DNA of 44,336 bases from assembly GCA_009782515.1 (NCBI GenBank), contig WRIY01000021.1, positions 1 to 44,336 of the forward strand. The letters run 5' to 3'. Of the stretch, positions 15,823-23,958 are shown piece after piece. Below the pieces are notes generated by a model. It ran no database searches and was not told where the DNA came from. It saw only the letters and a list, made by a program, of their open reading frames with translations. Source of the DNA: Eubacteriaceae bacterium (lineage in GTDB: Bacteria > Bacillota > Clostridia > Eubacteriales > Anaerofustaceae). The position numbers and the translations under genes are program-made. Position 1 is the stretch's first letter. Every line of letters begins with the position of its first letter.

Positions 15823-17184
15823 TCAGGCGCTCTGCGCAATGTAGGCTTTGAAACCGTCCATTACGCGCATTAGCGTTATAAAGTATACAGTGCTGCTCTT
15901 CGACTCGCCGATGGCTTTCATTACATCCTTTGGCTCATCAGAGTTAATTACGACAAGTTTGTCCGGATCAGCGCCATCATAGAGCAAGCGGTTTGCTATG
16001 TCATAGCACACATACTCCGAAAAAGCGATGACCTTCTCAACGCCGGATGCAAGCAGCGGCTTAAAATCGCATTCATATGCGTAATAAGTGTTTGCATAGT
16101 GTGGAACCCAATGCGGCCGCCTCTCATCAAGAGTGCAAAGGCCAATAACAAAGACTTTCTCTGTTTTGTCTTGCGCTATAGCGTCAAGCGCGCCTTGCAG
16201 GGTCTCAGGGTTTTCCTGCTTCATTCTGATATAGTTAAGCGTTTTGTCTTTGTACTTAAGCGATTCCATGCGCCCGCTAACATTCACAAAGCTTGAGACA
16301 GCCTTTGCAATTGAAGGCTCGCTTAAGCCAAAGCGCATAGCCACTGCAGCGCTGGCAGCATAGTTATACAGCATCACCGGCGCAGTATAGGGCATGCTGA
16401 ACTCAGTGCTGCCTATAACAAATGTGCCCTCATCGAAGTTTGCCTGCTTGACGCTGACTGAGCTTTCTTCGCTTTTAAAGCCGCAATGGCTGCATTCAAA
16501 CCTTCCCATGTTGGAAACATTCATAAATGAAAACACTATTTTATGCCTGCAAAAAGGGCATGGCATTGTGACATCAAGCGGCTTGTCCTTAACATATGAA
16601 GCCGGATTCTGCTCAACTCCATAGTAAACCGTTTCGCGCCCAAGGCTTTCATAGCTTTTGGACCTGGGCTCATCGTTGTTAAGGTACATAACCATAGATT
16701 TATTAAAAGAATTCTTAAAGATTGAATAGACGAGATCAGGCTCGCCGTTCCGATGGACTTGATCCTGCATGACGTTTGTAACAACCACATGCTCGGCCGG
16801 GTAGCTGGCCAAAACATCAGGCAGGGATCTCTCATCCACTTCGAGGATAAAAACATCTGCTTTGGGCTTGCCGCTTAGGGACGTATTCTTCACAAATACA
16901 GTGGCTACGCCGTTTAGCATGTTGGAGCCCTTTAAGTTGGAAGCAGCTTTTACCCCGTTTTCAGTGAATATATGGTACAAAAGGTTGGTAGTGGTTGACT
17001 TCCCGTTGGAACCTGTAACAATGATTGTTTTTTGAAAGTCAACCTGCTTAAATTTTGATGCAAATTTTTTGTCCAAAAAAAGGGCAAGTTTTCCCGGGAA
17101 ATCAGTGCCCCTGCTGGAGTCAATTAGATTTATTGCTATTGAGCTGAGTTTCGCTATTGCTAAGACTATATAAAACCACATCAT
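15823..17184 (-). CDS. MurT-like Mur-ligase-fold protein with altered C-terminal domain
   Basis: 453 residues. A hydrophobic N-terminus, then RGTDFPGKLA as in MurT, the ATP loop GSNGKSTTT (58-66), the GSNMLNGVAT segment, EVDERSLP, a TNVMQDQVHRNGE segment, and a four-Cys zinc ribbon inserted in the central domain (C209, C212, C231, C234). These match MurT, which with GatD amidates the D-glutamate of lipid II. The C-terminal DUF1727-type domain differs: the usual KNPAG…N signature reads KQENPETLQ (322-330), and the NDNxADGRDxSW segment carrying the catalytic Asp reads CTLDERRPHW (350-359). ATP binding is probably kept. Two adjacent ATGs (17184, 17181) follow AGGAAGG. An extended -10 on the minus strand supplies its promoter. 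Confidence 0.85.
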   Translation of the reverse strand: MMWFYIVLAIAKLSSIAINLIDSSRGTDFPGKLALFLDKKFASKFKQVDFQKTIIVTGSNGKSTTTNLLYHIFTENGVKAASNLKGSNMLNGVATVFVKNTSLSGKPKADVFILEVDERSLPDVLASYPAEHVVVTNVMQDQVHRNGEPDLVYSIFKNSFNKSMVMYLNNDEPRSKSYESLGRETVYYGVEQNPASYVKDKPLDVTMPCPFCRHKIVFSFMNVSNMGRFECSHCGFKSEESSVSVKQANFDEGTFVIGSTEFSMPYTAPVMLYNYAASAAVAMRFGLSEPSIAKAVSSFVNVSGRMESLKYKDKTLNYIRMKQENPETLQGALDAIAQDKTEKVFVIGLCTLDERRPHWVPHYANTYYAYECDFKPLLASGVEKVIAFSEYVCYDIANRLLYDGADPDKLVVINSDEPKDVMKAIGESKSSTVYFITLMRVMDGFKAYIAQSA

Positions 17185-17219
17185 TATGCCTTCCTAAATT
17201 AATGCTGACAAGCAATCAA

Positions 17220-17225
17220 ATTATA
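17220..17225 (-). promoter_or_regulatory. Extended -10 of the MurT/GatD-like operon
   Basis: On the minus strand the sequence reads TGGTATAAT with TATAAT at 17220-17225, about 36 bases before the start codon. A matching -35 is weak (GCTACA at 17243-17248). It shows that the pair has its own promoter and is not only read through from minDE. Confidence 0.6.
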
Positions 17226-17291
17226 CCATGGCTTGCATTAATTGTAGCCAAATGCAGGCAAGCTAATGCGCAGCTAAGAAAAAAACTGCTT

Positions 17292-17558
17292 TTATTGGTT
17301 TTTTACTGCCTTGCTGACCGGCAGCAGGCACACAAGCATAGTCTCAGATTTGTCTGAAGCGTCTCTTTTCATTGTTGACAAGTACACTTCCGCCCCTTGG
17401 GGGCTAACGACGAAATAGTCTTTTGCCAGGGCGACCATCTCGGCCTTTAAAGAGTCCAGAGTCTCTTTTGATGTCTCCACCCTGTCGCGCGTCAAAATAG
17501 TCTTTAGGCGCTCCTTTGCCATATCCTTTGAAGAAGCAGCCAGAGCTTTTGATTTCAT
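17292..17558 (-). CDS. minE: Cell division topological specificity factor MinE
   Basis: 88 residues. MinE activates the MinD ATPase and drives its movement from pole to pole, keeping the division site at midcell. The anti-MinCD helix region AKERLKTILTRDR (about 14-26) and the following topological domain (VALAKDYFVV, the strand EVYLSTMKR, and the last strand SETMLVCLLPV) match the family in order and length. It follows minD by ten bases with a TAGGAGGC ribosome site in the gap. Presence of MinE implies an oscillating Min system, as in Clostridia and Gram-negatives, unlike the DivIVA-based system of Bacillus. minC is not in the window. Confidence 0.9.
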   Translation of the reverse strand: MKSKALAASSKDMAKERLKTILTRDRVETSKETLDSLKAEMVALAKDYFVVSPQGAEVYLSTMKRDASDKSETMLVCLLPVSKAVKNQ

Positions 17559-17568
17559 AGACAGCCTC

Positions 17569-18396
17569 CTATACGCTGGCTTTTAAAAAGCCGGCAATCC
17601 TGGTAAACACGCTTTCCTTCTTAATGAAGCTGGGGAAAGGCACTTGCTGGCCCAGCAGCCTTTTTGCTATGTCATGGTAAGCCTTTCCGGTTAGGGAAGC
17701 TTCATCCGAGGCTACCGGCTCCCCGCGGTTTGAGGCAATAACAATCTCGCCAGCTTCGGCAACCACGCCTATAAGCTCTATGTCAAGGATGTCTATGACA
17801 TCCTCAATATCCATCATTTCGCGCCGTTTCATCATTTCAGGGCGTATCTTGTTTAAGAGCAGCTTCGGCTCCTTAAAATTCGCAGCTTTCAAAAGGCCGA
17901 TTATCCGGTCTGCATCCCTCACCGATGATACTTCAGGCGTTGTTACAACAATTGCCTCCTTTGCTCCGGCGATTGCATTCTGAAATCCCCTCTCAATCCC
18001 TGCAGGGCTGTCGACAAGGACAAATTCAAAGTCTTTTGCCAATTCCTCAACAAGCTTTGCCATTTGAGCCGGCTGAATAGCCATAATGTCAGCCATTTGG
18101 GCAGCAGCAAGCAAGGAAAGGTTTGGAAAGCGCTTGTCCTTAATCAGCGCCTGTTTTGTTCTGCATTTTTTGTCAATTACATCAACAAGAGTGAATGTTA
18201 TATGCTCCTCAAGGCCCATAACTACATCAAGGTTTCTAAGCCCTATGTCTGCATCAATTATGACTGCGCTATGGCCTTGCATAGCAAGCGCTACGCCCAA
18301 GTTGGCGGTGGATGTCGTCTTTCCAACCCCACCCTTGCCGCTTGTGACAACAATAGCCCTGCCTATGTTTTTATTAGCTGGCAACTTGTCTTTCAT
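17569..18396 (-). CDS. minD: Septum site-determining ATPase MinD
   Basis: About 275 residues. The deviant Walker A motif KGGVGKTT lies at 21-28, followed by IDADIGLRNLDVVMG and the VDSPAGIERGF switch region. The last residues, FIKKESVFTRIAGFLK, form the amphipathic membrane-targeting helix. MinD binds the membrane as an ATP dimer and is the partner of MinE. I give the ATG at 18396; a TTG at 18402 is in frame. Neither has a ribosome site, and a TAATAT at 18403-18408 on this strand sits only seven bases before the ATG, so the mRNA may be leaderless; this last point is an inference. Confidence 0.93.
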   Translation of the reverse strand: MKDKLPANKNIGRAIVVTSGKGGVGKTTSTANLGVALAMQGHSAVIIDADIGLRNLDVVMGLEEHITFTLVDVIDKKCRTKQALIKDKRFPNLSLLAAAQMADIMAIQPAQMAKLVEELAKDFEFVLVDSPAGIERGFQNAIAGAKEAIVVTTPEVSSVRDADRIIGLLKAANFKEPKLLLNKIRPEMMKRREMMDIEDVIDILDIELIGVVAEAGEIVIASNRGEPVASDEASLTGKAYHDIAKRLLGQQVPFPSFIKKESVFTRIAGFLKASV

Positions 18397-18457
18397 AGGC
18401 AAATATTACACTTATGCAAAAGTTAAATTTGGCGAATCCTAGTTATCTCAATTATCT

Positions 18458-18496
18458 AAAAACGCGCCGTTCTGCCTTTTGCTACGGCGTTTTTTT
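18458..18496. terminator. Terminator-like hairpin between minD and the divergent gene
   Basis: AAAAACGCGCCGT (18458-18470) pairs with ACGGCGTTTTTTT (18484-18496) apart from a two-base bulge. It lies upstream of both divergent genes, so it terminates no annotated transcript; it could insulate the two promoters or end an unseen small RNA. Confidence 0.5.
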
Positions 18497-18617
18497 GCCA
18501 TTTCTTATTGCTTGCCGCTTTAAGCTTCAGCTGCTGCAGCCTTGTTTTTCGCTATAATTGGATTTATACTCCTAGCATAAGGAAAAGCTAAAAAAATACC
18601 ATGATGGCGGTAAGCTC

Positions 18618-19094
18618 TTGGAACACTATTCAAGGTTCTTGTACTCCGTTAACACGCTGCTGGCATATTCTATAAATGAGCATTTTTATGGCGGCTCCCA
18701 TTATGTTTGGTGCTCTCCAAGATTTGATGCAGGGGAAAACAACCCGCCTTCGTCAAATCCCAAAGAGCTCGTAAACGCCCTGCTTAAGGATGTGTCCAGC
18801 GGGGATCTGCACAGCATCAAAATAGAGCAGAACCGCATAGGCCTGTTAAGGGGCGTAAACGCAAAGCACGACGACGGCCTCATCAGCGGCTCAACAAAAG
18901 AAGAATTGCAGTATATTATCGAGAAAGCAGATATAAGCTATTTCAGGCCAATAATATACATCATTGACAGAAACAGCGTAGAGGAAAGCGTTGTTCGCGT
19001 TGCTGCTACACAGACAGCGTCGCTGTTTTCCCAAGAATTCCTGATCGAGGATCTAAAAACCGATCAGTTCGATATTATTGAAATGGAAATATAG
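18618..19094 (+). CDS. Conserved-looking protein of unknown function
   Basis: 158 residues from a TTG start; only a weak GGCGG-like site precedes it. I do not recognise a domain. Visible points are an aromatic N-terminus (HYSRFLYSVNTLLAYSINEHFYGGSHYVWCSP), a NPPSSNP loop near 41-47, a GDLHSIKIEQNRIGLLRG segment, and FRPIIYIIDRNSVEESV. The mix suggests a soluble α/β protein. The next gene starts 16 bases downstream, and the pair looks like a two-gene unit with its own upstream TATAAT (around 18552). It is not a shadow: codon use and length are gene-like and no opposing frame competes. Confidence 0.7.
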   Translation: MEHYSRFLYSVNTLLAYSINEHFYGGSHYVWCSPRFDAGENNPPSSNPKELVNALLKDVSSGDLHSIKIEQNRIGLLRGVNAKHDDGLISGSTKEELQYIIEKADISYFRPIIYIIDRNSVEESVVRVAATQTASLFSQEFLIEDLKTDQFDIIEMEI

Positions 19095-19110
19095 CTATAG
19101 GGGCATAATT

Positions 19111-19416
19111 ATGTTTGAAGAATTAGACTCTCTAAGCAATGAAGACCTGGTCGCTGTTGCCCATGGAATTTTTGCGATCTGGGATGATCCAAAACGGGCC
19201 GCGCTGCTATCGACAGCTTACCATCTGGATAGCAGCCTTGCAGCAATCGCAGAATCGTTTGCCGGCAAATACCCGGCCCGCATGAACAAGCATGCCCTGT
19301 TCGGCTACATCCGCGAGAGGACTTATAAGCCTATGTCGCCGGATTCAGTGAGAGCAGGGGAGAGCTTTCTTCATAACATGGGAAACAGGCGCCCGAAAAG
19401 AAGGCCCCGCTATTAA
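19111..19416 (+). CDS. Small basic-tailed protein of unknown function
   Basis: 101 residues from the ATG at 19111, with AGGGG eight bases upstream; an in-frame ATG at 19078 overlaps the previous gene and has no site. The protein is mostly helical (FEELDSLSNEDLVAVAHGIF, ALLSTAYHLDSSLAAIAESF) and ends in the very basic tail NRRPKRRPRY. It forms a likely operon with the preceding unknown gene. A basic tail could bind nucleic acid or membrane; no family is recognised. Confidence 0.7.
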   Translation: MFEELDSLSNEDLVAVAHGIFAIWDDPKRAALLSTAYHLDSSLAAIAESFAGKYPARMNKHALFGYIRERTYKPMSPDSVRAGESFLHNMGNRRPKRRPRY

Positions 19417-19448
19417 GCATTGCTTTCGTGCCTGCTGTTTATGTGCCG

Positions 19449-19553
19449 GCCCCCATATAGCTTAGGTGCAGTGGCTTATGCCTTTGCCCATACATGCCGT
19501 TGCCTTATGTATGCGCTCCCCGGCTATGGGGGCGCTGTAGCTTGGTATAAGCC
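19449..19553 (+). ncRNA. Possible structured RNA with mutually exclusive or pseudoknotted stems
   Basis: GCCCCCATA (19449-19457) pairs perfectly with TATGGGGGC (19525-19533); CATACAT and ATGTATG nest inside it. A second pair, GGCTTATGCC (19473-19482) with GGTATAAGCC (19544-19553), crosses the first, so the two are alternatives or a pseudoknot. The stretch lies between the end of a plus-strand gene and the end of a minus-strand gene. No promoter or T run is clear, so this is only a candidate. Confidence 0.3.
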
Positions 19554-19867
19554 TAAATTCTGTTTTTTGGCTGTTTTGACAATTCGCAATTATTGGCAAA
19601 GTAATGGCCGATAGCCTGCTGCAGCTGCAGCCCAATCGATGCCTGAACTGCCGTTGCATTGGCGATTGCTTGCGATATGCCTCCATTTAGGCTTAAGAGC
19701 TGAGCCATTGGCGGGCTAGCGCTGCTAAGCATGCCCGATAAATATTCTGCCTGCGAATTTAAAGACAGGCCCAGCTGGTATTGCGCATCGGTTATATCTG
19801 CCAGGGCATCAAGAATTTCCTGGTTTGACATATACGGCTTTGGATCCATGTATGGGGGATTTGGCAT
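19553..19867 (-). CDS. Small helical protein of unknown function
   Basis: 104 residues; ATG at 19865-19867 with a weak GGTGA upstream. After a Pro/Tyr-rich start (MPNPPYMDPKPYMSNQ) the sequence is one long helix-forming stretch rich in Ala, Gln, Leu and Ser (residues 15-92). This composition is unlike a random shadow frame and no plus-strand gene competes. No family is recognised. A small coiled-coil or spore/surface component would fit the composition, but that is a guess. Confidence 0.55.
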   Translation of the reverse strand: MPNPPYMDPKPYMSNQEILDALADITDAQYQLGLSLNSQAEYLSGMLSSASPPMAQLLSLNGGISQAIANATAVQASIGLQLQQAIGHYFANNCELSKQPKNRI

Positions 19868-19986
19868 AAAGTCACCGCTTTCTGCTATATATTGTTTCTA
19901 TATATATTATTCTGTGGCATTCGACATGACACAAAAACAGCTATTTTTCATCTATGCCCAAAAAAAAGGGCCGCACAATCCCAATA

Positions 19987-19995
19987 TGATATAAT
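19987..19995 (+). promoter_or_regulatory. Extended -10 promoter of the ispF operon
   Basis: TGATATAAT gives an extended -10 with TATAAT at 19990-19995; no -35 match is visible 17 bases upstream. Transcription would start near 20002, 33 bases before ispF. Confidence 0.6.
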
Positions 19996-20034
19996 GAAAA
20001 GCAATGTAAGCAATGTATATGGGAAGGGGCTAAA

Positions 20035-20508
20035 ATGCGCATCGGCTTTGGATACGACGCACATGCTTTTGCACCAGGCAGGCCTTTAGTTCTTGGGGGT
20101 GTTGACCTTGGCTACCACATGGGCCTTGCCGGCCATTCTGATGCCGACGCAGCAGTGCATGCACTTATTGACGCTATTTGCGGCGCGGTGTGCCTTGGCG
20201 ACATCGGAACGCTGTTTCCTGACACTGATCCCAAGTATAGCGGCATTTCAAGCTTATTGCTGCTTGAGAGCACAGCAAAGCTTGCGCTTGGCTATGGATA
20301 CAGGCTCGGCAACTGCGATATAACAATTGTGGCCCAGGCGCCTAAGATAGTGCCCTTCGCAATGCAAATGAGGGAGAATATAGCAAACGCCCTTAATGTG
20401 CAAGCCTCCTGTGTTTCCATCAAAGCAACTACAGAAGAGGGCATGGGCTTTAGCGGCAGGGGAGAAGGCATCAAATGCTATGCAGTCTGCTTGATGCAAA
20501 AAATATAA
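20035..20508 (+). CDS. ispF: 2-C-methyl-D-erythritol 2,4-cyclodiphosphate synthase
   Basis: Makes the cyclic diphosphate of the MEP (non-mevalonate) isoprenoid pathway, releasing CMP. 157 residues, the normal length. The metal site DAH (D8, H10) and GHSDAD (33-38) and the C-terminal TTEEGMGFSGRGEG motif are all intact. The ATG has GGGG seven to eight bases upstream. It is the first gene of a run with cysS, dnaX, ybaB and recR; ispF next to cysS is a known arrangement in Firmicutes. ispD, often fused or adjacent, is not present here. Confidence 0.97.
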   Translation: MRIGFGYDAHAFAPGRPLVLGGVDLGYHMGLAGHSDADAAVHALIDAICGAVCLGDIGTLFPDTDPKYSGISSLLLLESTAKLALGYGYRLGNCDITIVAQAPKIVPFAMQMRENIANALNVQASCVSIKATTEEGMGFSGRGEGIKCYAVCLMQKI

Positions 20509-20534
20509 TTACCGAAAGGCATTAGACTATAGAA

Positions 20535-21932
20535 ATGAGAATATATAACACTCTAACAAAACACAAGGAAGAGTTTATCCCAATAGAGGAGGGCAAAGCG
20601 CGCATATATGTATGCGGCCCTACAGTATATGACTACTTTCATATAGGCAATGCCAGGCCATTTGTCTTCTACGGAACCCTGCGCTCATACCTGGAGTCAA
20701 AGGGGTATGAAGTTACGTATGTAATGAATTTTACAGATGTTGACGATAAAATTATTGACAGGGCAAACGAACAGGGAATAACGCCAAAAGAGCTTTCGGA
20801 GTATTATATTCAAGCCTACTTTGAAGATGCAAGGGCGCTTGGAATACGCGATGCCGATATCCATCCGAAAGTTTCTGAGCACATAGCACAGATTATCGAT
20901 ATGGTTGCGCTGCTTGTTGAAAAGGGCCATGCCTACCAGACGGAAGACGGGGTTTACTTTCGCGTATCAAGCTTTGGCAGCTATGGCCAGCTGACAGGGC
21001 AGCCTCTTGACAGCCTTATGGCAGGGGCAAGGGTGGAGCAAAACGAAGACAAGGAAAGCCCGCTGGATTTTGCGCTATGGAAGGCAATGAAGCCAGGCGA
21101 GATCTCCTGGCCCTCTCCATGGGGGGACGGAAGGCCCGGCTGGCATATAGAGTGCTCAGCAATGGGGCTTGCATGCCTGGGCGATGCCATAGACATTCAT
21201 GGCGGAGGAATTGATCTGATTTTCCCCCACCATACAAATGAAATAGCGCAGTCAGAAGCATCCCTGGGGGGAAAGTATGTGCGCTACTGGATGCACAATG
21301 GATTTATCAACATGGGCGAAGAAAAGATGTCAAAGTCAGAAGGCAACTTCTTTACTGTGCGCGACATTCTGAAAAGCCATGCTGGCGAAGCTGTCCGGCT
21401 TTACCTTTTGTCAGTGCACTACCGCAGCCCCCTGGCATTCTCAAGCGAGCTGCTGGACTCAGCAGCAACAAGCCTGGAAAGGCTGTATAATGCTAAAATC
21501 CATCTGGAGCGCTTGCTCTTGTACTATAATGGAAATGAAGATGCAGCACATGCGCCAAGTGAAGGCTTAGCTGAATTGCACTCGCATTGCGAGAGCTTTG
21601 AGCAATCATTGGAAGATGACATGAACACAGCAAATGCAATTACAGCCCTGTTTGAAATGGCCCGCTCAATTAATGTCCATTTCACAGAAAGCTCAGCTAA
21701 AGCCGATGTAGCGCAAGCGCTTGAAATATATACATCAAAAGCTTCGATTCTCGGCTTGCTTAACAGAAAAGAAGAAATGCTCCCGGAGAGCATTGAGAGG
21801 CTTATTGAAGAAAGAGAGCAGGCGAGGCTTGCAAAAGACTATAAAAGAAGCGATGAGATTCGCGATCTCCTTAAAAGCGAAGGCATCATCTTGGAAGACA
21901 CAAAACAGGGGATAAAATGGCGAAGGGCATAG
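20535..21932 (+). CDS. cysS: Cysteinyl-tRNA synthetase
   Basis: Charges tRNA-Cys. 465 residues, the usual size. The class I signatures are HIGN at 36-39 and KMSKS at 264-268. The zinc ligands include C27 (CGPTVYDY) and the ECSAMG cysteine, with HGGGIDLIFPHHTNE between them. The ATG lies 26 bases after ispF; AAAGG is upstream. No T-box leader with the usual GGGTGG specifier sequence is seen before it, so it is likely governed by the ispF promoter. Confidence 0.97.
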   Translation: MRIYNTLTKHKEEFIPIEEGKARIYVCGPTVYDYFHIGNARPFVFYGTLRSYLESKGYEVTYVMNFTDVDDKIIDRANEQGITPKELSEYYIQAYFEDARALGIRDADIHPKVSEHIAQIIDMVALLVEKGHAYQTEDGVYFRVSSFGSYGQLTGQPLDSLMAGARVEQNEDKESPLDFALWKAMKPGEISWPSPWGDGRPGWHIECSAMGLACLGDAIDIHGGGIDLIFPHHTNEIAQSEASLGGKYVRYWMHNGFINMGEEKMSKSEGNFFTVRDILKSHAGEAVRLYLLSVHYRSPLAFSSELLDSAATSLERLYNAKIHLERLLLYYNGNEDAAHAPSEGLAELHSHCESFEQSLEDDMNTANAITALFEMARSINVHFTESSAKADVAQALEIYTSKASILGLLNRKEEMLPESIERLIEEREQARLAKDYKRSDEIRDLLKSEGIILEDTKQGIKWRRA

Positions 21933-21950
21933 CGGGGATGAGGAAAATAA

Positions 21951-23558
21951 GTGGCTAGCACATACCAGGCACTATACAGGCGCTTTCGCCCCCAATCTTT
22001 TAGCGAGATTTTCGGGCAGCCCAGCATTGTCTCAATTCTTAAAAAACAAATATCTTCAGATAGGATAAGCCATGCCTATCTGTTTTGCGGTTCCCGGGGC
22101 ACAGGAAAAACCTCTACAGCGAAAGTTTTTGCAAAGGCTGCCAACTGCCTGGCGCCTGTTGGCGGGGAAGCCTGCGGCAAATGCGCATACTGCCTAAACT
22201 TCAGGGAGGGCTTTTCTGATATCATTGAGATTGATGCCGCTTCTAACCGTGGCATAGACGAAATAAGGGAGCTTAGGGAGCGAATAAGCATATTGCCTTC
22301 CATAGGGCGCTACCGCATCTATATAGTAGATGAAGTCCATATGCTTACGCCTGAAGCATTTAACGCTCTTTTAAAAACTCTTGAAGAGCCTCCATCCCAT
22401 GTAATATTTATTTTTGCAACAACCGATCCTTCGAAAGTGCCGCCAACTATACTGTCGCGCTGCCAGCGCTTTGATTTTTCGCTTATCAGCCAGGACGATA
22501 TGGTAGCAAAGATGAAAGCAGCGCTGGATGAGCTTGGCTATGGCTATGAGCTCGACGCTCTTTACTGCATTGCCGAGTCCAGCGACGGCGCCCTAAGAGA
22601 TGCCCTTAGCGTTCTTGACAAGGCGATTGCAATCGCGGCCGGCAGCGATATATCAATAAAAAACGCCCAGGATGCCTTGGGCGCAGCGTCTCCTGAAAGC
22701 GTCATTGCCATTGCATATGCCATATGCACCGGCTCTCCATCCGGCGCGCTATCAGGCATTGCTGCAGCGATCCGCTCTTCAACAGATGCCTCCTCGCTGT
22801 TTTCCCAGCTGATAGAATATTTCAGATCGCTGCTTATATACATTACCGTGAGCAAGCCGGAAGAGATTCTGGCAAAGAGCAAGACAGAGCTCGACAGCTA
22901 CGAGGCATGCAGGATGCATGTAAGCCCCGGCAAGCTTGTAGCTTTTGTCAAAGAGCTCTCAAAAGCAAAAAGCGACTCACGCAACCTGCCCAGCCCCAGA
23001 TATTTGCTCGAAGCAATTTGCGTCGCGCTAGCCGACAGCTCGTTTGGCCTTGGCTCAAGCAATTTGGGCCTGCGCATCGAAAGGCTCGAAAAAATGGTTG
23101 AAGCTATCAGCCAAGGCGAGCAGGTTTTGCCTGCACAGCAGCAAAAAATCGAGCAGGCGCCGACAGCGCCTGAAGATGCAGCCCAGCCGGCGCCGGAAGA
23201 GTTTCCGCAGCTGGCGCCGCAGGAAGCCTCTCTTGCCAGCTTTCAAAAGGAGCTGGCCTTCGCATCAAATTATATAGCGGAACAAGGCAAGGATCCCTAT
23301 ATGTCCCAGATATTCAAGATGCTCAGAGTGGTGTCCTATAGCAATGGCGTGCTGACTATTGCGCCTACAAAAGACGCTATAGCGCATATGGGCTACTTTA
23401 ACGACAAAAACGGAGAGCAAAAGATTGCAGATATAATAAAAGGGCGCAACGGCCTTAGCCTGACAGTGCAAATCGCTGACAATGGCGATATACCGCCAAT
23501 CGACTTTTTCTCAGAGGCAAGCCAGGCATTTGGGGAGCTGACTGATTTTGACGGCTAA
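21951..23558 (+). CDS. dnaX: DNA polymerase III subunits gamma/tau
   Basis: The clamp-loader ATPase of the replisome. 535 residues from a GTG start with GAGGAAAA upstream. Walker A GSRGTGKTS is at 47-55, the zinc module C66-C75-C78-C81 follows, then the DEVHML Walker B and the SRC sensor. The Gln/Pro/Ala-rich linker (about 390-435) separates the clamp-loader part from the tau C-terminal domain. I do not see the classical slippery heptamer that gives a separate gamma form. ybaB and recR follow, as in many bacteria. Confidence 0.97.
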   Translation: MASTYQALYRRFRPQSFSEIFGQPSIVSILKKQISSDRISHAYLFCGSRGTGKTSTAKVFAKAANCLAPVGGEACGKCAYCLNFREGFSDIIEIDAASNRGIDEIRELRERISILPSIGRYRIYIVDEVHMLTPEAFNALLKTLEEPPSHVIFIFATTDPSKVPPTILSRCQRFDFSLISQDDMVAKMKAALDELGYGYELDALYCIAESSDGALRDALSVLDKAIAIAAGSDISIKNAQDALGAASPESVIAIAYAICTGSPSGALSGIAAAIRSSTDASSLFSQLIEYFRSLLIYITVSKPEEILAKSKTELDSYEACRMHVSPGKLVAFVKELSKAKSDSRNLPSPRYLLEAICVALADSSFGLGSSNLGLRIERLEKMVEAISQGEQVLPAQQQKIEQAPTAPEDAAQPAPEEFPQLAPQEASLASFQKELAFASNYIAEQGKDPYMSQIFKMLRVVSYSNGVLTIAPTKDAIAHMGYFNDKNGEQKIADIIKGRNGLSLTVQIADNGDIPPIDFFSEASQAFGELTDFDG

Positions 23559-23613
23559 AGCCTGCCTGGCGCTGCAATTTTAAAAAGCACAATTATTTAA
23601 GGGAGAATTATAA

Positions 23614-23958
23614 ATGGCCAAATATAGAAGCCCACAAAGAGGGCCAAGCCAGCCAAACATGCAAAACCTTTTAAAACAGGCCCAGAAGCTGCAGGAAGAT
23701 GCCCAAAAAGCCCAAGAAGAGCTTCAAAGCATGGTGTTTACCGCGACTGCCGGCGGCGGTGCCGTCAGTGTTGAAATCGGAGGGGACTTTAAGGTTCTGG
23801 CTATTCAAATCGATCCCGGCATTGTAGATCCGGATGACATCGATTTTCTTGGCGATACAATTACAGCAGCAGTTAACGCAGCGATAAAAATGGTTGAAGA
23901 TGAGTCCAGCCGCATTATGGGGTCTGTATCAGGCGGGCTAACTATCCCGGGGCTGTAG
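23614..23958 (+). CDS. YbaB/EbfC family nucleoid-associated protein
   Basis: 114 residues. The family pattern is clear: an N-terminal helix NLLKQAQKLQEDAQKAQEEL, then VFTATAGGGAVSVEIGGDFKVLAIQID and the DDIDFLGDTITAAVNAAIK helix. It is a DNA-binding dimer almost always found between dnaX and recR, as here. The ribosome site is AGGGAG. Its TAG stop directly abuts the ATG of recR. Confidence 0.96.
   Translation: MAKYRSPQRGPSQPNMQNLLKQAQKLQEDAQKAQEELQSMVFTATAGGGAVSVEIGGDFKVLAIQIDPGIVDPDDIDFLGDTITAAVNAAIKMVEDESSRIMGSVSGGLTIPGL

Noticed and set aside
19420-19614. 64-residue plus-strand frame after the unknown gene pair
   Set aside because: Cys/Tyr/Pro-rich composition without ribosome site; it overlaps the candidate structured RNA and the minus-strand gene.
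20509-20534. T-box leader before cysS or trpS
   Set aside because: Space before cysS is only 26 bases, and no GGGTGG-type T-box sequence is seen upstream of trpS (27157-27403).
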